Notes: generated by a model not told the origin, from the letters alone. A stretch of 64,000 nt of DNA from Mycoplasma sp. NEAQ87857 (GCF_009792315.1 NZ_CP045542.1:310001-374000); one strand, 5' to 3'. Numbered from the stretch's first letter, positions 1-14,410 are shown. Program-made: numbers and translations.

Positions 1-733
1 CAATTTCATAAACTCTATCAATTCCACCAACAAGTAATTTTTTAAGTGGAATTTCTGTAGCAATTCTTAAAACAAATTCTTGATCTAATGCATTATGATG
101 AGTTTTAAATGGTCTTGCTGAAGCTCCTGATAAATAATCGTGTAAAAATGGTGTTTCAACTTCCATGTATTCTAACTCATCAAAATATCTTCTAATTTCA
201 CTAATAATTTTAGTTCTTGCTCAAAAGACATTTTTTGATTCTTCATTCATAATTAAATCAACATATCTTCTACGGTATCTTTCTTCAATATCACTTAATC
301 CGTGGAATTTATCAGGAAGTGGTTTTAAAGCTTTTGAAAGTAATTTAATATTTTTAGCTTTAACTGTAACTGCACCTGTATTGGTTTTCATTACCAAACC
401 TTGCACATAAATAATGTCTCCAAGGTCAAAAGTATCAACTAATTTAGTTAAATTTTCATCCATTTTTTTATTAAAATATGCTTGAATTTTTCCATGATAA
501 TCTTGAATTAAAATAAAAGGTCCACGCATTGTCATAATTCTTCCAGCAATAGCTGTAGAAAATGCTTTTTCTTCTAATTCTTCTTTAGAATATCCTTCAT
601 ATTTAGCAGCTAATTGATCTGAATATTCAATATCTTTTAAGTTTTTTGCTTTAGCAAAAGCTTCAATATTATTATCTTTGTAAAAATCTAATTTATTACG
701 TCTAATTAATTCTTGTTCTGTATGTTTTTCCAT
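1..733 (-). CDS. lysS: Lysyl-tRNA synthetase, class II (3' end outside window)
   Basis: Charges tRNA-Lys in the cytoplasm. About 244 of the roughly 490 residues expected for the family are visible. The N-terminal OB-fold anticodon-binding domain comes first ([19 protein letters not shown]), followed by the class II catalytic start: [18 protein letters not shown], then VETPFL (motif 1 region) and VLRIATE (motif 2 region). The reading frame continues past an in-frame TGA, read as Trp, at 221. The ATG is preceded by AAGGAG at good spacing. A TG-TATACT extended -10 lies upstream, on the minus strand at 774-779. The gene runs off the left edge, so this is a window truncation and not a broken gene. 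Identification rests on motifs and is firm. Confidence 0.96.
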
Positions 734-773
734 ATTTAACTCCTTATTTTTTACTTAAAGTTAATGTAAATAA

Positions 774-779
774 AGTATA
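774..779 (-). promoter_or_regulatory. Candidate extended -10 for lysS
   Basis: On the minus strand the sequence is TGTATACT, an extended -10 in the 66-base gap between the nuclease lipoprotein gene and lysS. No convincing -35 is seen, as is common in mycoplasmas. No strong terminator hairpin separates the two genes, so partial read-through is also possible. Confidence 0.4.
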
Positions 780-799
780 CATTATTTATAAATTTTATG

Positions 800-2185
800 T
801 TATTTACTTATAGCATCAATAATGATTGGTGCATGATCACTTATATTTCTTATTAAATTAAAATCACTGGTTGATTTTTTATATAAATCCTTATATTTTT
901 TAGCTGTAATTTCTTTATTAAATAAATGGTTTTTAAAACCTTTAACAATATCGATTTTAAATCAGAAATTAGGTTCTTCATTATAGTCTCTAAAATCAAT
1001 ATCACCTTCTTTAAATACTCATTTATCATAGCTATTTGAATAACCTGAATGATTTTTCTTTTTTGCAAAAGCGTTTGCAGTAGTTAATGATGTTAAGAAT
1101 TTAGTATTATTTGCAATGTTTGAAGGGTAAAAACTTTGAGTATTTGATTTTAAATTAACATAATCAAAAATTGATGCTGATTCTTCTTTGATATTAGTAT
1201 CTCCACCAAAGATGATATTATTTGAGTTTGAAATTGATTTAAAGAATTCAAAAGCTTGAATTAATCCTATTGCTTCTGATATCTCTTTACTTCCTTGATT
1301 TTTTATCTCATAAGTTCCATCTAAAATACCTTTAACAGGTGTTTCATTACTATTTGCCTTTACTCCTGGAGAATCAAAATGACCAAAGAAAGTAGTAATT
1401 AACTTATTGTTATTTTTAATTCTAAATTGCATACCAAATAAAGGTCTAACAAAACTATCATCTGCATCTAAAACACTTACAACATCATCATTTGATTCAA
1501 CTTTTTTAATAGGTCCTTTAAATGAATCATACATCTTATTATTGTTGAAATTTACTGGTTCTACTGTTTGGTTATTATAAATAATAGCAATTTGTTCTTT
1601 TGAAGTTTTATAATCCTTATTTAAAGCTTGATCAATAGGCTGGAATTTAAAAGAATATTTCTCAACTTTTGCAAAATCATTCATTCATTTAACAATTCTT
1701 GCAACCTTAGGACCATCATCATAATTAACTTCAGTTAATCCCATAATATCAGCATTAGATTTAAATAAAGCTGTTGCTATGTTATACACTTTTGATGATA
1801 ATGCAGTAGATTTTTCTCCACCATAATTTAAGATATTTCAATGAAGAATTCTTGTTCTGTTTGAATCTTTTACGAAATTAGATTCTTTTTCTAATTCTGC
1901 ATAAGAAATATCTTTGTTTATTGGTGTTTTTGGATTAGTATTTGTTTCACCAGTTGATTCTTTTGGTGTTTTATTTTCGTTATTCTTTGAACCTGATTGA
2001 TCTTTTGATCCTTGATTATTTGGATTTTTAGATACTTCTATAGCAGGATCTTTAGCTTTATCATCCTTTGATTTTTTACTACCTAAATCAATACAACTTA
2101 TTGCTGTTGTAGTTGCTAGGGTAGTACTTATTATTAATGAACTTAAGATTATTTTTTTAATTGTTTTTAACTTTGATATTTTCAC
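800..2185 (-). CDS. Lipoprotein with endonuclease/exonuclease/phosphatase fold (membrane nuclease-like)
   Basis: A 461-aa protein. The N-terminus is a lysine-rich segment plus hydrophobic stretch ending in a lipobox (TTAISC), so it should be a lipoprotein on the outer face of the membrane. A low-complexity K/S/N/P linker of about 60 residues follows. The rest carries the endonuclease/exonuclease/phosphatase (EEP) signatures in order: LHWNILNYGG, GLTEV (metal-binding Glu), FGHFDSPG, FGGDTN, and SDHAPI near the C-terminus with the catalytic Asp-His. Mycoplasma nucleases of this type (for example MnuA of M. bovis) degrade extracellular nucleic acid to supply nucleotide precursors. That role here is inferred; a lipid phosphatase of the same fold is the main alternative. 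The start codon is GTG with no Shine-Dalgarno sequence, and a TGTAAAAT extended -10 lies about 7 bases upstream, so the mRNA may be leaderless. Three TGA Trp codons split the raw frame. Confidence 0.85.
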
Positions 2186-2215
2186 AGTTATTATTTTACA
2201 TTAATTAAGTAATTA

Positions 2216-2248
2216 AAAATAACAGTTAATTAAATTAACTGTTATTTT
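2216..2248 (-). terminator. Terminator of the glp-dha operon
   Basis: Near-perfect inverted repeat: two 16-base arms around a single A, starting AAAATAACAGTTAATT, with T-rich ends on both strands. It lies just after the dhaM stop and before the lipoprotein gene, whose -10 region is adjacent. Confidence 0.8.
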
Positions 2249-2252
2249 ATAT

Positions 2253-2651
2253 TTATTTAATAATTGGTAATTGTTCTACCATCTTCATATATAGATCCGC
2301 CACAGTGTCACAAACACTAGATAAACCAACAGCAACAAATCCACCTTCAACAAAAGGAGTTTTAGCAATCATAACTCTTTGTTGATTATTTAGATCTAGT
2401 CCATCAATTACCATTTCACTAGTCATAATTGAAGAACCTAAATCGCAAATAATAATTAAATCATTATTATTTGCAGTTAATAAATTATTTACCTTAGTAT
2501 TAATATCAACATAATCTGTTCCAATGGTTTCAACATCTAATCCACCAGAATAATCAATTATAAAGACATTAGTAGTTTTTACATCTTCTAATAATTTAGC
2601 TAATCCTTTAGCTAAATGATAACTATGACTTACTATCATTATATTAACCAT
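2253..2651 (-). CDS. dhaM: PTS-dependent dihydroxyacetone kinase, phosphoryl donor subunit DhaM
   Basis: 132 aa, one EIIA-mannose-type domain only. It lacks the HPr-like and EI-like extensions of E. coli DhaM, as in many Gram-positive relatives. It takes phosphate from HPr and passes it to the ADP held by DhaL. The phospho-acceptor histidine is His9 in IMIVSHS. I chose the ATG at 2651 over one 12 bases upstream because family members begin MVN(I/L)xIVSHS. That start overlaps the dhaL stop by 8 bases (ATGGTTAA), which implies translational coupling. Last gene of the operon, followed by a strong terminator. Confidence 0.92.
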   Translation of the reverse strand: MVNIMIVSHSYHLAKGLAKLLEDVKTTNVFIIDYSGGLDVETIGTDYVDINTKVNNLLTANNNDLIIICDLGSSIMTSEMVIDGLDLNNQQRVMIAKTPFVEGGFVAVGLSSVCDTVADLYMKMVEQLPIIK

Positions 2652-3252
2652 TAAATACCTCATTTACTGATAAGCAAATTAAATAAATAGTATATGATCC
2701 AGGATCATAATGTCCTATACTTCTAGGTCCTAAATAACTTGCTCTACCACTTTTAGCAATAATATCTTTAGTTTCTTGAAGTTTGCTATTAGCTCAATTA
2801 GCACAATTAGCTACAAATTCTTGATAGTTATTAACTTCTTTAGCTTTTTCTTCTACAAAATAAAGTACATCATACATAGTTTTATTATTGTATGCTGTAT
2901 TACCTCTTTTTCTTAGTGCTTCATTAGCACTAGCAAAGTAATTAATAAAATCACTATAATCTAAAGCTAAATTATTTGCTTTTAATTCTTTAGCAAATCC
3001 CATTAATCAAGTAGCTAATAATGGGCCACTAGATCCACCAACATTAGATAAAATTAACATTGCAATTTTATTTAATTTAGTAGCTAAATCTAAATTATTT
3101 AATGATTCTAATTGTTCAGATACTTTTACTAAAGCTCTAGCAACGTTGGTTCCATGATCTCCATCACCAATAGCTGCATCTAATTCATTTAAATAATCTT
3201 TATTCTCATTGATGTTTAAAGTTATTTTATTAATTAATTCATTAAATTTCAT
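2644..3252 (-). CDS. dhaL: Dihydroxyacetone kinase subunit DhaL
   Basis: 202 aa, usual length. Holds Mg-ADP, which acts as a coenzyme re-phosphorylated by DhaM, and phosphorylates dihydroxyacetone bound on DhaK. Nucleotide and metal ligands are visible in ELDAAIGDGDHGTN near residue 35, and NVGGSSGPL follows. Near the C-terminus KSGRASYLGPRSIGHYDPGS is the typical end motif. Two TGA codons encode Trp. The ATG is preceded by AGGAG; a longer frame upstream reaches back into dhaK and is not needed. Seven bases separate it from dhaK. Confidence 0.95.
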
Positions 3253-3259
3253 ATCACTC

Positions 3260-4255
3260 CTAAAGTTTAGTATATGCTCCTGTATCACTTGATTTAGTTA
3301 ATAAATCTTGTAATTCATCATCTAGTTTTAAAATTGTCAAACTAAATCCAGGCATATCTAAGCTAGTCATATAATTTCCTACTAAAAATTCTACTACTTC
3401 TAATTGATCTTCATTAGCTAGTAATTTAATTTTTCTAGCTAAAATATATAACTCCATTAACATAGTAGAACCTAAACCATTTACCATAATAGCAACTTTA
3501 TTGCCTTTTTCTAGTTTATGATGAGCTTTTAGAATTTCATAAAGTTGTTGAGTGTGTTCATCAGCAGTTTTGATTTTTTCTCTATGAGTTCCTTTTTCTC
3601 CATGGATTCCTAAACCAACTTCTACTTCATCATCTGGAATTTCAAATGATTTTTTGCCTAAAGTAGGTAAAGTACAAGCATCTAAAGAAATTCCATAAGA
3701 TGCTAAGTTGTTAATAGTTTTATTAGCAACTGCTTTAACTTCAGCTAAAGTTGCTCCTAATTCTGCTTTAGCTCCTGCAATTTTATGTACAAATACAGTT
3801 CCTGCAATTCCTCTTTTTCCTACAGTATATTCACTATTTTCTAAAGCTATATCATCATCAACTACAACATAATCAACTTCTAAATCATTCATAGCTCCCA
3901 TATCAGCAGCCATTTGGAAGTTCATTACATCTCCAGTATAGTTTTTAATAATTAATAAAGTTCCTTTTTTAGAACTATAGTATTCAATTGGTGCATAAAC
4001 AGCATCAGGGGTTGGTGAAGTAAATATTTCTCCTAATACTGCAGCATCAAGCATTCCTTGACCTACATAACCAGCATGAGCAGGTTCATGACCACTTCCT
4101 CCACCACTGATTAAAATAACTTTATCTTCTGGTTTTTGTTTTTTAACAATAACATTGTGATCTGGTAGTTTTAATAATTTATCTGAATGAACTAAAGCAA
4201 TTCCTTGAGCTAATTCACTAACAATATTTTCTACCTTATTGAATAATTTTTTCAT
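3260..4255 (-). CDS. dhaK: Dihydroxyacetone kinase subunit DhaK
   Basis: 331 aa, normal length. Binds dihydroxyacetone covalently through a histidine, here in GLGIHGEKG. The substrate loop ISGGGSGHEPAHAGYVG is intact near residue 50. With DhaL and DhaM it converts dihydroxyacetone to DHAP using PEP through the PTS, feeding lower glycolysis at the same point as GlpO. I take the ATG at 4255 (MKKLFNKVENIV) because GGGAGA stands just upstream; the frame extended to 4297 starts inside a hairpin and has no homology-like character. Confidence 0.95.
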   Translation of the reverse strand: MKKLFNKVENIVSELAQGIALVHSDKLLKLPDHNVIVKKQKPEDKVILISGGGSGHEPAHAGYVGQGMLDAAVLGEIFTSPTPDAVYAPIEYYSSKKGTLLIIKNYTGDVMNFQMAADMGAMNDLEVDYVVVDDDIALENSEYTVGKRGIAGTVFVHKIAGAKAELGATLAEVKAVANKTINNLASYGISLDACTLPTLGKKSFEIPDDEVEVGLGIHGEKGTHREKIKTADEHTQQLYEILKAHHKLEKGNKVAIMVNGLGSTMLMELYILARKIKLLANEDQLEVVEFLVGNYMTSLDMPGFSLTILKLDDELQDLLTKSSDTGAYTKL

Positions 4256-4272
4256 AATTTCTCCCTGAAGAA

Positions 4273-4294
4273 AAACACAGACTAAGCTGTGTTT
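4273..4294 (-). terminator. Hairpin between glpF and dhaK (weak terminator or processing site)
   Basis: Arms AAACACAG and CTGTGTTT around a 6-base loop, followed on the transcribed strand by a run of five Ts and then C. It lies in the 45-base gap between glpF and dhaK, in the middle of the operon, so it may lower dha expression relative to glp, or mark an RNA end. Confidence 0.5.
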
Positions 4295-4300
4295 CATGTT

Positions 4301-5094
4301 TTATTTTGCTAATGATAATGCTAATGGAATCAAACCAATTAAGATACCAGCAAGCATAGGTGCAGCTCCTGGCACAATTAATCCATATTTAAAATCTGGA
4401 GAGGTTTGTTCTCTTGAACTTAAGAAGAATTTTTGAGTTAATGCATATACCATTCTTGGTCCTAAATCTCTTGCTGGGTTAATTGCATAACCTGTAGATG
4501 ATCCTAAAGACATACCAATAGAAACAACTAATAATGTAACTGGAATTGGACCTAAGTTAGATAGAGATGGGTTTTTACCTATTGCTAAAATAACCCCAAT
4601 TAACACCGCTGTTCCTACAAATTCGTATGAAAAGTTTCTTCCTGTTGCGTTTGCATAAGCAGGACCTGTACAGCTTGATCCTTTTAAATCAGCATTAGTG
4701 CTGTCTTTAATGTGGTTTCAGTTAATAAAGTTTAAAACTACTTGTCCTAGCATTGCTCCAATAAATTGTCCTAAAACATATAACAAGAACAATCCAATTG
4801 CTTTACCTTTATTAGCTAATACTCCTATATTACCAACAAGATCATATACAGTAACTGCAGGATTTAAATATCCAGGAGCTTTAAATGCTTGAGCAACAAT
4901 TACCCCTACTAATACCGCAAATCCTCAAGCAAAAGTGATTAGAACTCAATTAGGTGCAGTGAGTTTAGCAAACATATTTTTGAATTTAACACTAGCAACT
5001 ACACCATTACCTAAAATAATTAATAACATTGTTCCTAATATTTCTCCAAGAAATATTAGTCCAATTTCGCTACCTGTTGCAGCAAATGCACCCA

Positions 5095-5095
<1 letters not shown>
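4301..5095 (-). CDS. glpF: Glycerol uptake facilitator (aquaglyceroporin)
   Basis: 264 aa, a six-helix MIP-family channel passing glycerol by facilitated diffusion. The two half-helix motifs are NPAVT (within GYLNPAVTVYDL) and NPARDLGPR (within GYAINPARDLGPR); the second with Asp after Arg is typical of glycerol channels rather than water channels. Its ATG overlaps the glpK stop by one base (TAATG), and GGAGGA lies just upstream inside the glpK end, so the two are coupled. Several TGA Trp codons interrupt the raw frame. Confidence 0.95.
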
Positions 5096-6615
<1,520 letters not shown>

Positions 6616-6647
6616 TTATAACTCCGGTTTTAAAATAAGATTATTTT

Positions 6648-7793
6648 TTAATATACATCTATTGAATAATCTGGTTTGAAGTCTTTTCTAGGTTCAAGTT
6701 TAAGTTCTAATAACTTAACAATTTCTTCTGCAATAGCAGGTGCTGATGATAAAGCAGGTGATTGCATTCCTCCAGCAAGAATAAAATCTTTATTATTTTT
6801 TGATTTTCTAATAACAAAATCATTGGTTTCTACATCAATTGGTCTAGAACCTGACAATGTCATAATAGTTCTTTCTAGTTTTAATGAAGGAATGATTTCA
6901 TGTCCTATTTCTCCAATGTAGTCATATTTAGCAGGAGTTACTAATCTAGTATCTTCTTTTGGAACTCCTTCTTCAGCTGTAGGTCCTACTAAGTAATGAC
7001 CATCTAATGTAGGAGCAACAATAACTCCTTTTCCATGAATTGTAGGAACTTTAAATAATACAGAGTGAACTAAATTAGGGTCATAGTTATCTAAAATTCT
7101 GTATTCTCCTCTTCTGGTAGTTTGTTTGAAATCATCAAATCCATTTTCGTTTGCAATAGTATCTGCATAATGTCCTGCAGCATCAACAACTTTTTTAGCT
7201 TTTACTTTAGTATCGTGGTTAATTGTAACAATGAATTCTCCATCAACATATTCAACTTTTGTTACTTCTGAACTTACTTTAAGTTCAGTACCATTTTGTT
7301 TTGCTGCACCTAAAAGTGCTTTAGTTGCTTCAACAGGTTGAATTGCAACAGATGATGTACATAATAATGCTCCTAAAACCTTAGGGTTAACATTTGGTTC
7401 TCTTTTTAATACTTCATCATGTGTAAGAACTTTTAAATCTTTTGGATCTAATTTATTTTCTAAACCACGGTCATATAACATATGAACGTGTTTCATTTCT
7501 TCTTCATTAAATGCAAGAATTAATGAGTCAATTTTTACTCTTGGAAATTGTAAATGCTTAAATCAATCATTTTGTCATTTTTTATTTCCTTCTAGATTAA
7601 GTTTTGCTTCGATTTTTCATGGTTCTGGATCAAATCCACCATGAATCAATCCAGAGTTTCCTAATGATGTTTCATTAGCTACTTTAGGGTTTTTTTCTAG
7701 CACTAAAACATCTAATTCATATCTAGATAATTCATAAGCGATTGAGGCACCAATAATTCCAGCACCAATAATAACAACGTCGTATTTTTTCAT
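6648..7793 (-). CDS. glpO: Glycerol-3-phosphate oxidase, H2O2-producing
   Basis: 381 aa. FAD enzyme oxidising glycerol-3-phosphate with O2 to DHAP and hydrogen peroxide. The N-terminal Rossmann motif is VVIIGAGIIGASIAYELS, followed by LVLEKNP. The short form (about 380 aa, without the C-terminal extension of GlpD dehydrogenases) is the kind found in mycoplasmas, where the peroxide made by GlpO is a known cytotoxicity factor in M. mycoides and M. pneumoniae. Oxidase activity is inferred from family and operon. I take the ATG at 7793 (MKKYDVV), preceded by AGGAG; the frame extended to 7832 lies over an upstream palindrome. First gene of the operon. Confidence 0.93.
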
Positions 7794-7820
7794 AAATCTC
7801 CTAATCTTAAGAAAGTTTTT

Positions 7821-7957
7821 GTGGTTACCCACTAATCTAATTTTAGTTTTTTTGCTACTAAGTAATTAAAAATAGTGAAATTTATATGAAAATGTGCAAA
7901 AAATTACACATTTATTTTTAACAATTAGCTTTTTGAAGCTTCTTTTGGTGAAAGCTA
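7821..7957 (-). promoter_or_regulatory. glpO leader with three inverted repeats
   Basis: The 225-base gap between eno and glpO holds three symmetric elements: GTGGTTACCCAC at 7821-7832; AAATGTG...CACATTT with 10 bases between arms at 7890-7913; and TAGCTTT...AAAGCTA at 7926-7957 enclosing GAAGCTTC. They may be operators or leader hairpins controlling the glycerol operon. No clear -35/-10 pair could be fixed. That they regulate anything is inference. Confidence 0.45.
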
Positions 7958-7978
7958 TACTTAAAATCAAAAGTTAAA

Positions 7979-8004
7979 TAAAAAAAGAGATCTTGCGATC
8001 TCTT
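7979..8004 (-). terminator. Terminator of eno
   Basis: Stem AAGAGATC/GATCTCTT with a 4-base loop, followed on the minus strand by seven or more Ts. It lies 15 bases after the eno stop. Confidence 0.9.
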
Positions 8005-8018
8005 AATTATTATTTAGA

Positions 8019-9703
<1,685 letters not shown>

Positions 9704-12700
9704 GTGGAAAAGCAAAATATTAAAAGATGAAAAGAAAAATTATTAGACCTTTCTTTGAATAATAAAGCTCTAAATCATAAGAAAAATAAAAACAGTACCA
9801 TTAACATTGTAAGTCCTGATGTTAAAACTTTTTTAGATCAAATTGTTGGTAAAAGAGAAACAACTATTGGTAATGTTTTTTCTGGTAAAAAAGCATCAAG
9901 CAAAGATGAAACTATTACAGTTAATGGTATCCAAGTAGCTAAAAAAGATTATTATACTCAAAGCGAAATTCTTCCATTAATTACTAAGTCTAAAACTAAA
10001 AATATTATTTATACTAATGCTTATAGTACTAAACAAAAACAAGTTTTAAGAAACTTATTTAAAATTAGCAATTACTACCACGATGAAAATGCTATTGATG
10101 TTTTATTTTTTGCTGTTGGATATTTAAAGTGATATCAAGATAACTCAGTTTATTATGCGCCTTTAACATTTTTAAATGCTGATTTAACACAAAAAAAAGA
10201 CGGTGAATATTCTGTTAAATTTAATGGTGATGAATTAGTATTAAATGAAACATTAGTTTATAAAATGTGAAGCGAATACAATATAGATATTGAAATGCCT
10301 AACTACAGTAATTTATCAATGTATGAGTTTTACAATGAATATAAATCAAGATTTCAAGAAAAAATTAAGGAATTTAAATTAAAAAATTGAGAAATTATTG
10401 ATCGTATTGATTTATCAATTTTTCACTTTGCAAAAATTGATATGGTTAAAGATATTGAGCAAAATGAAAACAAAATTGAAGAAAGTAGTTTTTACAAAAA
10501 ATTAATTTCTGACACTAATACTGTTGATTATGGAAATTTAGTTAAAGAAAATCAAGTTGATCAATACATTAATCCTAATTTCTACTATCATAAATTAGAT
10601 TCTGATTCTTCTCAAGAATCTGCGATCCAGTCAGCTATTAATGGTCAAAGTTTTGTGCTTGAAGGTCCTCCAGGAACTGGTAAATCTCAAACTATTACTA
10701 ATATTATTACTGAGTTAATTGCTAGAGGTAAAAAAGTATTATTCGTTGCAGAAAAAAAAGCAGCTTTAGATGTTGTTTATAATAATCTTAAAAAAATTGG
10801 TCTAAATGATTTTGCTTTACCAATTCATGATTCAAATTTAGATAAAAAAGAAATTATTCAAAACCTATATGAGACATTATTAAAAGCTAGTGAAGGAATT
10901 CAAGTTATTTCTGAAACCTATTCAAATGAAAAGGTTGATAGATATAAAAATATTAAAAAAGATTTAAATACCTACTATGAAAAAATAACAACAATAAACC
11001 CTCCATTAAATAAAAGTTTATATGAATTATATGGACTATATGGTTTAAAGAAAGATTCTCAATCTTTAATTTTTTCAATTAAAGATGTTGATACTTTTGA
11101 TGAAAATAAATTATTTACTTATGAGAAAAAAATTGATTTATTTCAAAATAAATTCAAAAATATCAACTTCAACTTTAAAAATAATGATTGATATGGTTTA
11201 AATAACCTTTCTAATAACATTAGTTCTAAAGAAAACTTAATTAATTTAATTGAAGAAACTCTTAAATTATCAGAATCTACTCAATATTATTTACAAAATA
11301 ATTTAAAACCTAGTTTAAAAATTTCTTATAAAGATAATTTAGCTTTCTTACGATCAATTGAACAATTCAAAGAATTTTTAGAACATTTAACTCAATTAAA
11401 AAGAATTGATGAAAGATTTAAAAGAATCAATGATCTTTCTCGTGAAATTGAATTATACGAAAAACTTTATAACGATTTTAAAACCAAGGTTGAATTAAAG
11501 AAAGAAATATCATCAAATTACAATCTTGATACTATTAATTCTATTGATGGTCAAAGTGCAGTTCATGCATTTAACAAAGCTAATACTTTTGTTAAAAGAT
11601 TTTTCTCATCAGAATATAGAAAATATAAAAAACAATTATTAAACGCAAGAAACAACAAAAAAGCTTCATATTTAGAATTGAAAAATGAAGCATCATTAAT
11701 TCATCAAAAACAAGTAGTAAGTTATCAAATTAAAAAGAATTCTAGTCAAGTGATTTTTGATAAAAACTTCTCGGGAATTATTGATTTAGAAAACATTGTT
11801 AATGACTTACATTGATATGCAAAATTTATTGAATTATCTAAAAATGTTTTAATTTATGAAAATGATGTAATTTATTTATTAATTAACTGATTCCACAATA
11901 AAGATTATGCGTTTTCAGTAATTCATAAATCACTAGAATTATGTACAGAATTAATTGAACAATCTAATAAACTCCAAGATCATTTTGATAATACTATCTT
12001 GAATTTAAAATTCTTAGATTCAAGACATTTATTCGATAAATTACAAAAATTTATCGAATCTAAATATGAATTAAATAACTATTTAGAATTCTTATCTTCA
12101 TACGAAGAAATGAAGCAATTAAATTTAGAAGAATTTGCTAACAAATTAATTGATTCTAATATTCATAATGATTACTTTAATATTTTTACTAAAAGATTTT
12201 ACTTATTATTAATTGAACATCTATTAGTAAAACAAGGATTAAGTTCTAGTTACAATGGAACCGAAATTCAAAAAATGAAAGAAGAATTTGGTACTGTTGA
12301 AAAAGACATTCAAAAAATTGCAGAATTTAAAGTTAATGCACAAATTATGTCTAAAATACCAAATATGAACTCAGTAGAAGGATTAAATCCTTCAATTAAA
12401 TTATTAGTTCAAGAAGCTAATAAAGATCGTAGAATAATGCCTTTTAAATCATTATTTGAAAAAATTTCTGATCTAATTACCACTATTAAACCTTGTTTAA
12501 TGATGTCTCCTTTAGCTGTAAGTTCATTCTTTAAAAAATCAGATATTAATTTTGATTGTGTAATATTTGATGAAGCTTCTCAAGTTTGTTCAGAAAGTGC
12601 TATTGTTGCATTATTTAGAGCTAAACAACACATTATTGTAGGTGATGAGCACCAATTACCCCCTACTAATTTCTTTAATAGTGATAATTCAGATGATATT

Positions 12701-14410
12701 TTAGAAATTGAAAAATCAGATACTGATGATTATGATTCAATTCTTACTGCTGCTAAATCATTCTTACCATCTATTAAACTAAGATGACACTATCGTAGTA
12801 AATTTGAAGAATTAATTGTTCCTTCAAATAAAGAAATTTATCACAACTTAATCACCTTCCCTTCAATTGCAAAACCTTCAAAATTCCAAGGAATAGAATT
12901 CCATAAAGTTAAAGGTATTTTTACTAATCAACAAAACGAAGTTGAAGCAAATAAAATACTTGAAATTCTTGAAACTATTTATAAAAAATACAAAACTACT
13001 AAAAGTGTTGGAATAGTAACAATTAATAAAAAACAACAATTATTAATTGAAAATAAATTAGATAAAGCTAGAAATTCTAAACCTTGAATTGATCAGTTTA
13101 TGAATACAGATAATCCTAGTCCTTTATTTGTTAAAAATATTGAAACTGTTCAAGGGGATGAAAGAGATATTATTATTATAAGTATTTGTTATGCCCCTGA
13201 TGCTAATGGTAGAATGTATATGCGTTTTGGACCAATTAACTATGATGATGGATACAAGAGATTAAATGTTGCATTCACTAGAGCTAAAGAATCTACAATT
13301 ATAGTTTCATCAATCTCAGGAGATGATATTAGTATTGATTCAACAAGTTCTAGAGGTAGAAGATTCTTAAAAGATTACCTAATATATGCTGAAAATGGTA
13401 ATAATAGTTTAGATGATTCAACTCATAAATCAAATTCTATGAATCCATTTGAGCAAGAAGTATATGACTCACTAGTTCAACTAGGTTATGATGTTAGAAC
13501 CAAAGTTGGATCAAGCGGTTATAGAATTGATTTAGCAATTGTGCACCCTAAAAATCCTGATCAATTTGTCTTAGGAATTGAATGCGATGGTTCAACATTC
13601 CATTCATCAAAATCCGCTAGAGACAGAGATAGATTAAGACAAGAAATTTTAGAAAATAGAGGTTGAAAAATCTATCGTATATGATCTACTGATTGATTTA
13701 AAAACAAGAATCAACAAATTAAACAATTAGAACAATTTATTCAAAAAAACTTAGAAGAAATTGATAAACCTAAAGTTGATATAACTATAGATAACACAAT
13801 TGCTTCTAAAGAAAAAGAAACAAATACAACCCAAAAACAAGAGCAAGAAATCACAACAATTGAACAAATCAATAACCAAACTACAATAGGTGAATTATTT
13901 GAAGAATATCCTATTTTAGATTTAATCAACTTCTATAAATATAGAAAACCTTTTGATTATATTGATGAAATTATTGAACTTGCTGCTCCTGTTTCTATTG
14001 ATGAAATTAAAAAATTCATTCCTCAAGTTTATGGAAGACAAGTATTTAACCAAACAGTTAAAAACGATTTTTTAAACTACTTACAAAACCTTGAAAGAGC
14101 TAAACAAATTACTTTCACTAATGGGTTTATTTATAGTAATAATAAAAAAATAAAATTCAGAAAAGCAACAACTGATATAAACAAAAGAACTTTTGCAAAT
14201 ATTAGTTTATTAGAAATTTCTGCTGGTATTTTAACTATTTTAAAAAATTGCAAAGCTATTAGTGTTGATGTATTAGTTGCTGAAATAGCTAAATTATGTC
14301 TTTATGGTAGTGTTAATGCTGCTATTAAAACTAAAATAAATAATGCTATAAATGTTCTTATTAAAGAAAATAAAGTTACTTTAAAAGGTGATGTTATTGA
14401 ATTAAACTAA
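9704..14410 (+). CDS. DUF4011-type superfamily 1 helicase with C-terminal nuclease and DUF3320 (Hhe-like)
   Basis: 1568 aa. Domains in order: DUF4011 N-terminus (RWKEKLLDLSLNNKALNH, residues 9-26); Walker A GPPGTGKS at about 321-328; a long helical insertion; Walker B FDEASQ near 956 and GDEHQLPPT; the C-terminal helicase motifs VQGDERDIIII near 1150 and NVAFTRAKE near 1188; a PD-(D/E)XK/Vsr-like nuclease of the MTES_1575 kind, with RIDLAI, GIECDG and GWKIYRIWSTDW at about 1275-1325; and a DUF3320-like C-terminus ending GDVIELN. The architecture matches the single-gene anti-phage protein Hhe (DUF4011-helicase-Vsr), so defence is the leading inference; a repair role is the alternative. GTG start behind AGGAGG at ideal spacing; the DUF4011 motif before the first ATG at 9755 supports the GTG. 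Several TGA codons encode Trp. Single-gene transcript. Confidence 0.88.

Noticed and set aside
853-1068. Minus-strand open frame overlapping the end of the nuclease lipoprotein gene.
   Set aside because: The main frame carries the EEP end motif SDHAPI through this stretch; the overlapping frame is low-complexity Lys/Ile.
2651-2663. Longer dhaM start (MRYLMVN).
   Set aside because: The ATG at 2651 gives the family N-terminus and the 8-base overlap with dhaL; the extra four residues would lie deeper in dhaL with no ribosome site.
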